Below are positions 57,796 to 64,000 of a stretch of 64,000 nt of DNA, piece after piece. The notes under the pieces are model-generated. The model was not told the DNA's origin. It searched no databases and saw only the letters and a program-made list of their open reading frames with translations. Every line of letters starts with the position of its first letter. The first letter of the stretch is position 1. The stretch is taken from NCBI RefSeq assembly GCF_004000435.1, contig NZ_RBVZ01000002.1, positions 310,001 through 374,000 on the forward strand. The letters are read 5' to 3'. The stretch is from Alexandriicola marinus. GTDB taxonomy: Bacteria > Pseudomonadota > Alphaproteobacteria > Rhodobacterales > Rhodobacteraceae. A program made the position numbers and the translations under genes.

Positions 57796-57829
57796 AAAGA
57801 AAGCGCGTCGAAATCTTTTCAAGATTTCG
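57785..57829. terminator. Tandem mutually complementary hairpins (probable bidirectional terminator)
   Basis: Hairpin 1: CGCTTTCTT-GAA-AAGAAAGCG (57785-57805). Hairpin 2: CGAAATCTT-TTC-AAGATTTCG (57809-57829). Both stems are perfect 9 bp. The inner 11 nt of hairpin 1 (TCTTGAAAAGA) are also the reverse complement of the inner 11 nt of hairpin 2 (TCTTTTCAAGA), so an alternative long-range pairing exists. It lies between convergent genes. Confidence 0.65.
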
Positions 57830-57844
57830 GTCCCCTATCTGGCG

Positions 57845-58435
57845 TCACTCACCTCCGGTGATCGTCAGGCCAAGCATCTGCCAACTTTGCATTCCGCCCC
57901 GATAGTAGCTGATGTTTTCTGCGGGAAAGCCCGCCTCGATCATATTCCGCGCCGCGGTCGGCGATTGCCCGCACCATGGGCCGTTGCAGAACAGAACGAC
58001 CTGGGGCAACGCGCCTTCGCAAATCCAGCCGTCGAAATCGATCTCGCAGCCGAGCTCTCCCAGACGATCGGCCGCCTCGTTATAGGGCACCGAAATCGCA
58101 CCGGGAATTGTCCCGGCTTCGAATTCCGGACGGACCCGACCATCGATCACGAGGGTTTCGGGGTCCTGAAGCGCGGCGATCACTTCCAGTTCACCAACCG
58201 GCGTCACGCCTTCGGCCGGGACCATCGGCTGGATGCAGAAATTCGGACAGGGCCGCGCGATACGGGCGAATTCGCCCTCGATCACCGCGTCCTGATCCTG
58301 AATGCGCGAGATCTCGACTTCGCCGCTGGGCGTCTGCACGACGGCAGAGGCCATGTCGCGCGTGATGTTCACATCTTCGGCTTGAGCCGCACCGGTGAGC
58401 CCGAGAACCAAAATGCTTGTTGCGAATGTCTTCAT
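57845..58435 (-). CDS. Exported rhodanese-like protein
   Basis: A 196-residue periplasmic rhodanese-domain protein with signal peptide KTFATSILVLGLTGAAQA. The rhodanese domain (about 75-190) has VIDGRVRPEFEAGTIPGAISVPY and the active loop around C150: CNGPWCGQSPTAARNM, with a second cysteine at C155. C63 and C67 (CPNFC) before the domain could add a redox pair. Start at 58435. It would transfer or bind sulfane sulfur; the surrounding cytochrome, metallo-hydrolase and sulfide dehydrogenase genes suit that role. Confidence 0.85.
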   Translation of the reverse strand: MKTFATSILVLGLTGAAQAEDVNITRDMASAVVQTPSGEVEISRIQDQDAVIEGEFARIARPCPNFCIQPMVPAEGVTPVGELEVIAALQDPETLVIDGRVRPEFEAGTIPGAISVPYNEAADRLGELGCEIDFDGWICEGALPQVVLFCNGPWCGQSPTAARNMIEAGFPAENISYYRGGMQSWQMLGLTITGGE

Positions 58436-58497
58436 GATGAGTGTCCTCCTCGCACGGCCCATCGAACCAGACGGACATCGCGCTAAATTACATGAAC

Positions 58498-58511
58498 ACA
58501 TTCGCATATGT
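58498..58511. promoter_or_regulatory. Imperfect AT-rich palindrome upstream of the rhodanese gene
   Basis: ACATTCGCATATGT lies 63-76 nt before the rhodanese start. Five of seven positions are symmetric. It resembles ArsR-type thiol-sensor sites but is a weak call. Confidence 0.25.
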
Positions 58512-58530
58512 TTGTTGTTCTCGCAACAGG

Positions 58531-58761
58531 TCAGAAGTCGAACAACTCATCCAGAAACCCGCCGCGCTTCTTCTTGCGGGGACGCTCGTCGTATCCACCG
58601 CGATCCTGCGGGGGCGGAGGCGGCGCCTGAACACTCCTCTCGATGATCTTGTCGAGTTCACCACGATCGAGCCAGACGCCACGGCATTGCGGGCAATAGT
58701 CGATCTCCACCCCGTTTCGATCCGCCATGACAAGGGTTGTTCCATCGACCGGGCATTGCAT
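58531..58761 (-). CDS. TFIIB-type zinc-ribbon protein
   Basis: A 76-residue protein: CPVDG (C3) and CPQCRGVWLDRGELDKII (C23, C26) form the zf-TFIIB zinc-ribbon signature. A Pro-rich linker and a basic KKKRGG stretch lead to a C-terminal FLDELFDF motif. Such proteins are common in proteobacteria; function unknown. Confidence 0.88.
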   Translation of the reverse strand: MQCPVDGTTLVMADRNGVEIDYCPQCRGVWLDRGELDKIIERSVQAPPPPPQDRGGYDERPRKKKRGGFLDELFDF

Positions 58762-58878
58762 CGTGACATCTCCTTTGTGTGATTCACTTCGGAGATGGGA
58801 ATGTTTTCTGCGCGATCAAGACGGCGCCCGGCAGGGCGGCATCTGGTCACAGGTCGACAGGGCACTAGGTTCACGGTG

Positions 58879-59313
58879 ATGAAGATGATGGCCGCCTTTC
58901 TTGTCTTGACGCTTTCGACCCCGGCATCGGCCTGGGAATTCCGGGCGATCCCGATCTGCACCCTCGACCATGCTACGGATCAGGCACAGGTCAGGGTCAC
59001 GTTCGACCCGTCGATCCCCGAGTACGCGATTGAACTGACCCTGACCGACAGGCCCTGGCCCGATACATCGCCTTTCGGAATCCGGTTCGAAGGGTCGCGC
59101 CCCAACCTTATCATGACCGACCGACATGCCCTGACGGATACCGGGCGCACCCTGACTGTGCGCGACAGCGGGTTCGGGAACGTCCTCGACGGGCTGGCAT
59201 TCAACGACGTTGCTATTGCCCTGATCGGAGACGAAGCCGTTGCCATCCCCCTTGACGGAGCGGCAGAGCCTGTCGCCGCCTTTCGCGCCTGCATCGCCGC
59301 GCCAAGCGTCTGA
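58879..59313 (+). CDS. Exported protein of unknown function
   Basis: A 144-residue protein with signal peptide MKMMAAFLVLTLSTPASA. The mature part is a beta-rich domain with two cysteines (IPICTLDH and FRACIAA). ATG 58879 begins the signal; the longer frame upstream is Arg-rich and overlaps the divergent zinc-ribbon promoter region. No family assigned. Confidence 0.7.
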   Translation: MKMMAAFLVLTLSTPASAWEFRAIPICTLDHATDQAQVRVTFDPSIPEYAIELTLTDRPWPDTSPFGIRFEGSRPNLIMTDRHALTDTGRTLTVRDSGFGNVLDGLAFNDVAIALIGDEAVAIPLDGAAEPVAAFRACIAAPSV

Positions 59314-59371
59314 ACCCCGGCCTCTCGACAGTTAACGAGATGTTAACCATGCTCGGCAAGCGTGGGACAAC

Positions 59372-60049
59372 ATGCGACGGTTCGCCTTTCTCATTGCCAT
59401 ATTCTGCCTTTGGGTTGCCGGCGGAAAGACGTCGCTCGCCGGTGCCTGGCCACGTGAGGAGGGCACATTCTTTGCGGCGGCGGGTGGCAATGTGGTTCTT
59501 TTCGGGGATGCGGCGCGGCCGGTCTATTACGATCCGACGCTCTATCTGGAATACGGGCTTACACCGCGTATCACGCTCGGCATTGATGGCTACACCGCAG
59601 ACAAGGGCACGGCGGGAAGCCTGCTTGGATTTGCACAACTCAGCTTTGGCTCGCTCGACCGTCCGTCCAGAACCGCGGTATCCGTGGCCGCGGGTTTGAC
59701 AAGGATACCCACCGGCGCCACTGACCAGACCTTCCGGTTGGGGCTGCACTGGGGGCGGGGTGCGGATTGGGGCTGGGTGTCGACAGATTACGCCATGACC
59801 TTCGGCTCCACCATCGGCAAGTTCCAGGAGAAATTGACCCTGACCTCCGGCTATCGTTTCAACGACACGTGGACAGGTCTCCTGAGCGCCGAAGCCGGCC
59901 TTGGGCTCGAGCTTGATTTCTATGCCAAGATCAGCCCCTCTGTCGTCTATCACCTGAATGATCGCGTCAGCCTACGGGCCAGCTATACGCAGGCCCTGAC
60001 TGGCGATGGTGGCGGTGCGGCCGGCCTGCAGGCATGGTTCAACTTCTGA
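59372..60049 (+). CDS. Predicted outer-membrane beta-barrel protein
   Basis: A 225-residue protein with signal peptide (RRFAFLIAIFCLWVAGGKTSLA). The mature sequence alternates hydrophobic and polar residues in many short strands (PTLYLEYGLTPRITLGIDGY, GLELDFYAKISPSVVYHLNDRVSLRASYTQAL) and ends AGLQAWFNF, a C-terminal phenylalanine typical of barrels recognised by BamA. Lies 58 nt after the preceding exported protein. Specific role unknown. Confidence 0.78.
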   Translation: MRRFAFLIAIFCLWVAGGKTSLAGAWPREEGTFFAAAGGNVVLFGDAARPVYYDPTLYLEYGLTPRITLGIDGYTADKGTAGSLLGFAQLSFGSLDRPSRTAVSVAAGLTRIPTGATDQTFRLGLHWGRGADWGWVSTDYAMTFGSTIGKFQEKLTLTSGYRFNDTWTGLLSAEAGLGLELDFYAKISPSVVYHLNDRVSLRASYTQALTGDGGGAAGLQAWFNF

Positions 60050-60055
60050 CCCGGG

Positions 60056-60778
60056 CTATTGAGCCTGCGCAAAGTATTCGGCCAAAGACACGATCTCCTC
60101 GTCAGACATGCGGGCGACGGCAAGCTGCATCTGGGCATTGGTCCGCGCCCGCGCACGGTATTCGAACAGAATCGTGATCATCCCATCCCGGGGCCAGCCG
60201 TTCACACCCGTCCCGCCGGCGTCCCACGCGCCCTGGTGACAGCCCGCGCATTCGAAGGACAGAAACTCCCCATAGGCCAAGTCCCCCTCCATCGCGAGAA
60301 CCGCCTCGGGCACTTCGACTTCGCCGATGGCGGGTGGCGGAGGCAGGGTATGTGTCCGCAGGAAGGTCAGCAGATCATTGCGATCCTGTTGGGCGGCAAC
60401 AACCGGGTGTTCGACTGCATATCCGGGAAACAGGGACACCGGGTCGGAAAGATAGGCGTGCAATGTCTCTCTTTCCCAGATCGTGCCCTGGGCGCCCGCC
60501 TGCAACAGCAGGTCGGAATAGTCGAACCCCTCGACCGAGGCGATTGTCCGACCGAACATCTCTTGCAGATGGGGTCCGGTCGTATGTTCGGCATCTACGC
60601 CGATCTGGTGACAGGCGGTACAATTGTCGAACAATTCCCGGCCCGCCACTGCATCGCCGCCGCATTGTGCCGCGATCTCGTCGGGGTCGGTGATTGTGAG
60701 ATCAAGCTCCTGCGCCTGCGCCGGGACAGACAGGACCGAGATCGCACAAGCTGCGACCAGACCGGTAACAAAACGCAT
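60056..60778 (-). CDS. Diheme c-type cytochrome
   Basis: A 240-residue periplasmic cytochrome with signal peptide RFVTGLVAACAISVLSVPAQA. Two heme c motifs: C53-x-x-C56-H57 (CTACH) in an N-terminal class I domain with GPHLQEMFGR after it, and C177-x-x-C180-H181 (CAGCH) in a second domain. It is divergent from the metallo-beta-lactamase gene and near flavocytochrome c sulfide dehydrogenase, so it may accept electrons from sulfide or thiol oxidation. The partner is not established. Confidence 0.9.
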   Translation of the reverse strand: MRFVTGLVAACAISVLSVPAQAQELDLTITDPDEIAAQCGGDAVAGRELFDNCTACHQIGVDAEHTTGPHLQEMFGRTIASVEGFDYSDLLLQAGAQGTIWERETLHAYLSDPVSLFPGYAVEHPVVAAQQDRNDLLTFLRTHTLPPPPAIGEVEVPEAVLAMEGDLAYGEFLSFECAGCHQGAWDAGGTGVNGWPRDGMITILFEYRARARTNAQMQLAVARMSDEEIVSLAEYFAQAQ

Positions 60779-60918
60779 ATCAAACTCCAGAATACCAAAC
60801 GTGCAATGAACTTCAGGAGCCGTTCTAGCGCATCTGCCGCGATTTCAAACTACCGGATTTCCGGCGGGTCGTCCCGGGCAGGGCGAGGTTCGGATTGCGT
60901 TCGGGAACGCAACAACAT

Positions 60919-60940
60919 ATTCTCATTACATAATGTGAAT
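60919..60940. promoter_or_regulatory. 22-bp near-perfect palindrome before the MBL gene
   Basis: Arms ATTCTCATTA and TAATGTGAAT around CA, one mismatch in ten. It lies in the divergent gap between the cytochrome and the MBL protein, 12 nt before the MBL GTG and almost touching its ribosome-binding site, an ideal repressor position. AT-rich palindromes of this kind are bound by ArsR-family thiol sensors (BigR/SqrR type); that identity is inference. Confidence 0.55.
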
Positions 60941-60951
60941 GGGAGGAAGAC

Positions 60952-61863
60952 GTGAACAGACGCCGCTTCATGCAAACGGCCCTCGCTGGTGCACCTGCCC
61001 TGGCACTGCCCTGGCTCCCCACGAAGACCGTGGCCCAGATGATGGTTGGCGGGGGAACGCTGACGACAGTTTCGGATGGCTATCTCGCCTTGCCACGCAG
61101 TTTCGTCATCGGCGACCTGTCCGAAGACGATGCCGTGCCGATCATCGAAGAGGCCGGGTATTCGATGGAGGATTTCCGCAGCCCCTGCAACCTCGCGGTC
61201 TGGCAGAAGGATGACATGACCGTGCTGTTCGACGCAGGATCGGGCCCCGATTTCATGCCGTCGGCCGGCACGCTGTGGGACTCGCTCGATGCCGCGGGGC
61301 TGACGCCCGATGACATCACCCACGTCCTGATGACCCATGGGCACCCTGACCACATCTGGGGCATCATCGACGATTTCGACGAGCCGACGTTCTATTCCGC
61401 CCAACATTTCATGGGCGGCAGGGAACATGACTATTGGATGGATCCGAACACCATCAACACGATTGGTGAGGCCCGTCAAAGCTTTGCCGCCGGCGCGCTG
61501 CGCCGGTTGGATATCATCGGCTCTGACATGGCGCTTTTCGGCGACGGAGACGAGGTCGTGCCCGGCATAACGGCCGTTGCGACGCCGGGGCACACGCCCG
61601 GTCACATGGCGTTCCGGATCGCGGATGGCGGTCAGACCGCCCTCGTCGTGGGCGATGCGATCGGCAATGGTCATCTGGCCCTTGCCCGCCCGGAATGGGT
61701 CTCGCCCGCAGATCAGGATGGCGCAACGGGGATTACCACCCGCATGACCCTGCTCGAGGAGCTTTCGGCAAGCGGAGAGACGATGGTCGGCTTCCATCTG
61801 CCCGAGGGTGGGATCGGCAAGATCGCATCCGTGGCGGAGGGCTACACCTTTACGCCCGCCTGA
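60952..61863 (+). CDS. Tat-exported metallo-beta-lactamase-fold hydrolase
   Basis: A 303-residue MBL protein. The N-terminus NRRRFMQTALAGAPALALPWLP is a twin-arginine signal. Metal ligands are H129, H131, D133 and H134 in MTHGHPDHIWG, with a later GHTPGHMAF histidine and D in VVGDAIGNGH. The start is GTG 60952 with GGGAGGA seven bases upstream. Resembles periplasmic MBL proteins near Sox/sulfide genes (SoxH-like) but the substrate is not defined. Ends in a very strong terminator. Confidence 0.88.
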   Translation: MNRRRFMQTALAGAPALALPWLPTKTVAQMMVGGGTLTTVSDGYLALPRSFVIGDLSEDDAVPIIEEAGYSMEDFRSPCNLAVWQKDDMTVLFDAGSGPDFMPSAGTLWDSLDAAGLTPDDITHVLMTHGHPDHIWGIIDDFDEPTFYSAQHFMGGREHDYWMDPNTINTIGEARQSFAAGALRRLDIIGSDMALFGDGDEVVPGITAVATPGHTPGHMAFRIADGGQTALVVGDAIGNGHLALARPEWVSPADQDGATGITTRMTLLEELSASGETMVGFHLPEGGIGKIASVAEGYTFTPA

Positions 61864-61881
61864 CAAGTTCTGGCCAGAACG

Positions 61882-61913
61882 AACAAGGGCCCGCCATCGG
61901 CGGGCCCTTGTTT
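61882..61913. terminator. Bidirectional rho-independent terminator
   Basis: Perfect 14-bp stem AACAAGGGCCCGCC / GGCGGGCCCTTGTT with loop ATC. It is between convergent MBL (+) and hemA (-) and reads as a terminator from both sides. Confidence 0.92.
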
Positions 61914-61933
61914 CATCGGGGCAAACCCTAAAC

Positions 61934-63163
61934 CTATTGCGCCGCCATCGGCACACGGGCCAGCTGACATTGCTCCCAAAGCGCGCCCAGCACGGACAAC
62001 AGATGGGCGATGTCCGCCTCGGAATGCACGGGCGACGGCGTGATCCGCAGCCGTTCGGTGCCCTTGGGCACGGTGGGATAGTTGATCGGCTGGATGTAGA
62101 CCCCGTGATCGCGCAACAGCACGTCCGAAATCCACCGGCATTTGACCGGATCTCCGACCATGACAGGGATGATATGGGAGGGGTTCTCGATATGCGGGAT
62201 GCCCATGCGATCCAGCCCGGCACGGACCTCGGCGACCTTGGCCTGCTGTGCCGCGCGCTCGGAGGCCGACGCCTTGAGGTGCCGCACGCTGGCCAGCGCG
62301 CCTGCAGCCACCGCCGGGGGCAGCGCCGTGGTAAAGATGAATCCGCTTGCGAAGGACCGGACGAAGTCGACCAGCGCGGCGGACGCCGCGATATAGCCGC
62401 CGACCACGCCGTAGGCCTTGCCCAGCGTGCCCTCGATGACGGTCAGCCGATGCATCAGCCCTTCGCGCTCGGCCACGCCGCCGCCTCGCGGACCATACAG
62501 GCCCACCGCGTGAACCTCGTCGAGATAGGTCATCGCGCCGTATTTGTCGGCCAGATCACAAATCTCGGCAATCGGGGCGATATCGCCGTCCATGGAATAG
62601 ACCGATTCAAAGGCGATCAGCTTGGGCGCCTCGGCAGGAAGCGCGGCAAGGTGCCGCTCCAGATCGGCAAGGTCGTTATGCTTCCAGATGATCCGGTCCG
62701 CCTTGGAATGGCGGATGCCTTCGATCATCGAGGCATGGTTGAGACTGTCAGACAGGATCACGAGACCGGGGATCTTCGCCCCCAACGTGCCCAGCGTCGC
62801 CCAGTTCGACACATAGCCGGAGGTGAACAGCAAGGCCGCCTCCTTGCCATGCAGATCGGCCAGCTCGGCCTCCAGTTCCACATGGGCGTGGGTCGTGCCG
62901 GAAATATTGCGCGTCCCGCCAGCGCCGGCGCCGGTCCGGTCAAGCGCCTCGTGCATCGCGGCCAGAACATCGGGGTGCTGGCCCATGCCGAGATAATCGT
63001 TCGAACACCAGACCGTGACATCGCGTTCATTATCGCCATCGCGGTTGAGCGCGCGCGGAAAGGCACCCCGCTTGCGTTCCATATCCGCGAAATGGCGATA
63101 ATTCCCTTCGTCTTTCAGACGATCCAGCTCGGCACGGAAATATGCGTCAGGCGTAAAGCTCAT
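61934..63163 (-). CDS. hemA: 5-aminolevulinate synthase
   Basis: A 409-residue PLP enzyme condensing glycine and succinyl-CoA to 5-aminolevulinate (Shemin pathway). [54 protein letters not shown] (D215 for the pyridine nitrogen) and K249 ([10 protein letters not shown]) for the PLP Schiff base are all present. Its ATG overlaps the stop of the DUF302 gene by four bases, so it is translated with a sulfide-oxidation-like cluster. It uses succinyl-CoA made by the suc operon. Confidence 0.97.
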   Translation of the reverse strand: MSFTPDAYFRAELDRLKDEGNYRHFADMERKRGAFPRALNRDGDNERDVTVWCSNDYLGMGQHPDVLAAMHEALDRTGAGAGGTRNISGTTHAHVELEAELADLHGKEAALLFTSGYVSNWATLGTLGAKIPGLVILSDSLNHASMIEGIRHSKADRIIWKHNDLADLERHLAALPAEAPKLIAFESVYSMDGDIAPIAEICDLADKYGAMTYLDEVHAVGLYGPRGGGVAEREGLMHRLTVIEGTLGKAYGVVGGYIAASAALVDFVRSFASGFIFTTALPPAVAAGALASVRHLKASASERAAQQAKVAEVRAGLDRMGIPHIENPSHIIPVMVGDPVKCRWISDVLLRDHGVYIQPINYPTVPKGTERLRITPSPVHSEADIAHLLSVLGALWEQCQLARVPMAAQ

Positions 63164-63588
63164 TCTCCGATGGCCTCCATTACGATTTCTTCCAGCAGGT
63201 CTTCGACGACCTGCATGGCACCATCGGGATAGTCCCGGTGCCCGATCAGCACCTCATCGCCCATCTCTGTGACGAAGATTCCATAGGGGCAATGCTGAAT
63301 GTTCATGGGATCGGCTTCCATCACTTCGCGGCTCACGACAGCCGAACAGAAGAGAAAGACATCCGCCTGGGAAAAAATCATCTCATCCGAACCGACATCC
63401 TCACCGGTCCGGTTGAGCATCTCGCCCACATGGCTGGTATAGTCGATGACGAGCCCTCTGCCGATAATGGCATTCTCCACGGCAAAGGTTGCATCGTCGA
63501 ACGCCCCGTCAAAGGCATGGATGATCGGGTCATCCGCGAAAGCCGGACCGGACAACAGGCAGAGCGCTGCGGCGAGATGGATTTTCAT
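63160..63588 (-). CDS. Exported DUF302-family protein
   Basis: A 142-residue protein with signal peptide [17 protein letters not shown]. The mature domain ([30 protein letters not shown], then [39 protein letters not shown]) matches the DUF302 fold, with two cysteines. Start at 63588. It follows the flavocytochrome c gene by 62 nt and is coupled to hemA. DUF302 proteins often accompany sulfur-oxidation genes; the function is unknown. Confidence 0.85.
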   Translation of the reverse strand: MKIHLAAALCLLSGPAFADDPIIHAFDGAFDDATFAVENAIIGRGLVIDYTSHVGEMLNRTGEDVGSDEMIFSQADVFLFCSAVVSREVMEADPMNIQHCPYGIFVTEMGDEVLIGHRDYPDGAMQVVEDLLEEIVMEAIGE

Positions 63589-63650
63589 GTCATGCTCCCT
63601 TTCACTTCGGGCATTACGGGCCGGGTTTCCCCGGCCCGCCATGATCTAGA

Positions 63651-64000
63651 TCAACCGAACATGTCGCTGACGATCGCGTCGTACCAACCAAGGCTTTCCT
63701 GATAGGTCTGGGCGCGCACTTCCGCGGTCTCGTCGGTCTGGCTGACAAAGCCGCCGGTGCTGGCGATCTTTTCTTCGGTCGGCTCGTAGGCCGCGCCGAC
63801 CTTCACACCGTCTTCGGTGTCGATCAGCGACCAGCAGGTGTTCGAGAACCGCGCCGGGAAGACCCGGCTGCCGGTCAGTTCACCCACCACGGCATTGGCA
63901 CAGACCTTGGCCTGGCTGTTGGCCGAGAAGCCGGATTTCGGCATGTCGCCCTGCGCCGCCGAATCGCCCAGCACGTGAATCGCCGGATCCATCTTCGAGG
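63651..64000 (-). CDS. soxF: Flavocytochrome c sulfide dehydrogenase flavoprotein subunit (3' part only)
   Basis: Only the C-terminal end (about 116 codons) is inside the window; the frame stays open to base 64000. HVLGDSAAQGDMPKSGFSANSQAK is the FAD-binding C-terminal signature, and FPARFSNTCWSLIDTEDGVKVGAAYEP is the FCSD-flavin-binding domain of FccB/SoxF, with the cysteine in NTCW. It would oxidise sulfide and pass electrons to a c-type cytochrome in the periplasm. Downstream are the DUF302 gene and hemA on the same strand. Confidence 0.88.
   Translation of the reverse strand, partial: SKMDPAIHVLGDSAAQGDMPKSGFSANSQAKVCANAVVGELTGSRVFPARFSNTCWSLIDTEDGVKVGAAYEPTEEKIASTGGFVSQTDETAEVRAQTYQESLGWYDAIVSDMFG

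Overview
The window looks like a marine alphaproteobacterium of the Rhodobacterales (Roseobacter/Rhodobacter relatives). It is GC-rich and carries a LuxR/LuxI pair beside crotonyl-CoA carboxylase/reductase, ethylmalonyl-CoA (EMC) pathway genes dispersed around a TCA-cycle cluster, a Shemin-type 5-aminolevulinate synthase, and an NDUFS4-type complex I subunit next to uvrB.

Layout. 0-10.7 kb: the tail of a TIGR02186 membrane-anchored protein; a quorum-sensing pair (luxR, luxI) preceded by a possible small ORF; a RecD-like helicase; then ccr, a glycerolipid acyltransferase and ecm, followed by an H-NS-like protein, deoD and a small exported protein. 10.8-32.5 kb: a large TCA/EMC block. On the minus strand are mcl2-nnrU-DUF1737-mch and sdhC-sdhD-(exported protein)-sdhA-(methyltransferase)-(lipoprotein)-(methyltransferase)-sdhB. 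On the plus strand are mdh, sucC-(lipoprotein)-(sulfotransferase)-sucD-sucA-sucB-MAPEG-lpdA. Together these oxidise acetyl-CoA (mdh, sdh, suc/odh) and divert it for assimilation through ethylmalonyl-CoA (ccr, ecm, mch, mcl2).

32.55-53.95 kb: a probable accessory island of about 21 kb. Its right edge is an intact tRNA-Arg(TCT) and its left edge is a 38-bp near-copy of the 3' part of that tRNA in the same orientation, the geometry left by site-specific integration. No integrase is visible. Contents: an AT-richer histidine kinase/HD-GYP pair, a sugar ABC operon with a dehydrogenase and a TIM-barrel isomerase, a regulator fusing a winged helix-turn-helix to a periplasmic-binding-protein domain, a malEFG-alpha-glucosidase operon divergent from a LacI regulator and malK, and a TbpB-like surface lipoprotein.

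54-64 kb: the conserved backbone resumes (hypothetical protein, NDUFS4-like subunit, uvrB), followed by a redox/sulfur-flavoured group: exported rhodanese, diheme cytochrome c, Tat-exported metallo-beta-lactamase protein, hemA, a DUF302 protein and the end of a flavocytochrome c sulfide dehydrogenase that leaves the window.

The best regulatory signals are two repeated non-coding elements. GTAATAAAATTAC occurs once upstream of ccr and once upstream of ecm. A double GTGATCAC element with identical 21-nt spacing sits upstream of both sdhC and sucC. They suggest two regulons, one for acetyl-CoA assimilation and one for the TCA cycle. All names are assigned by reading the sequence; no database search was run.
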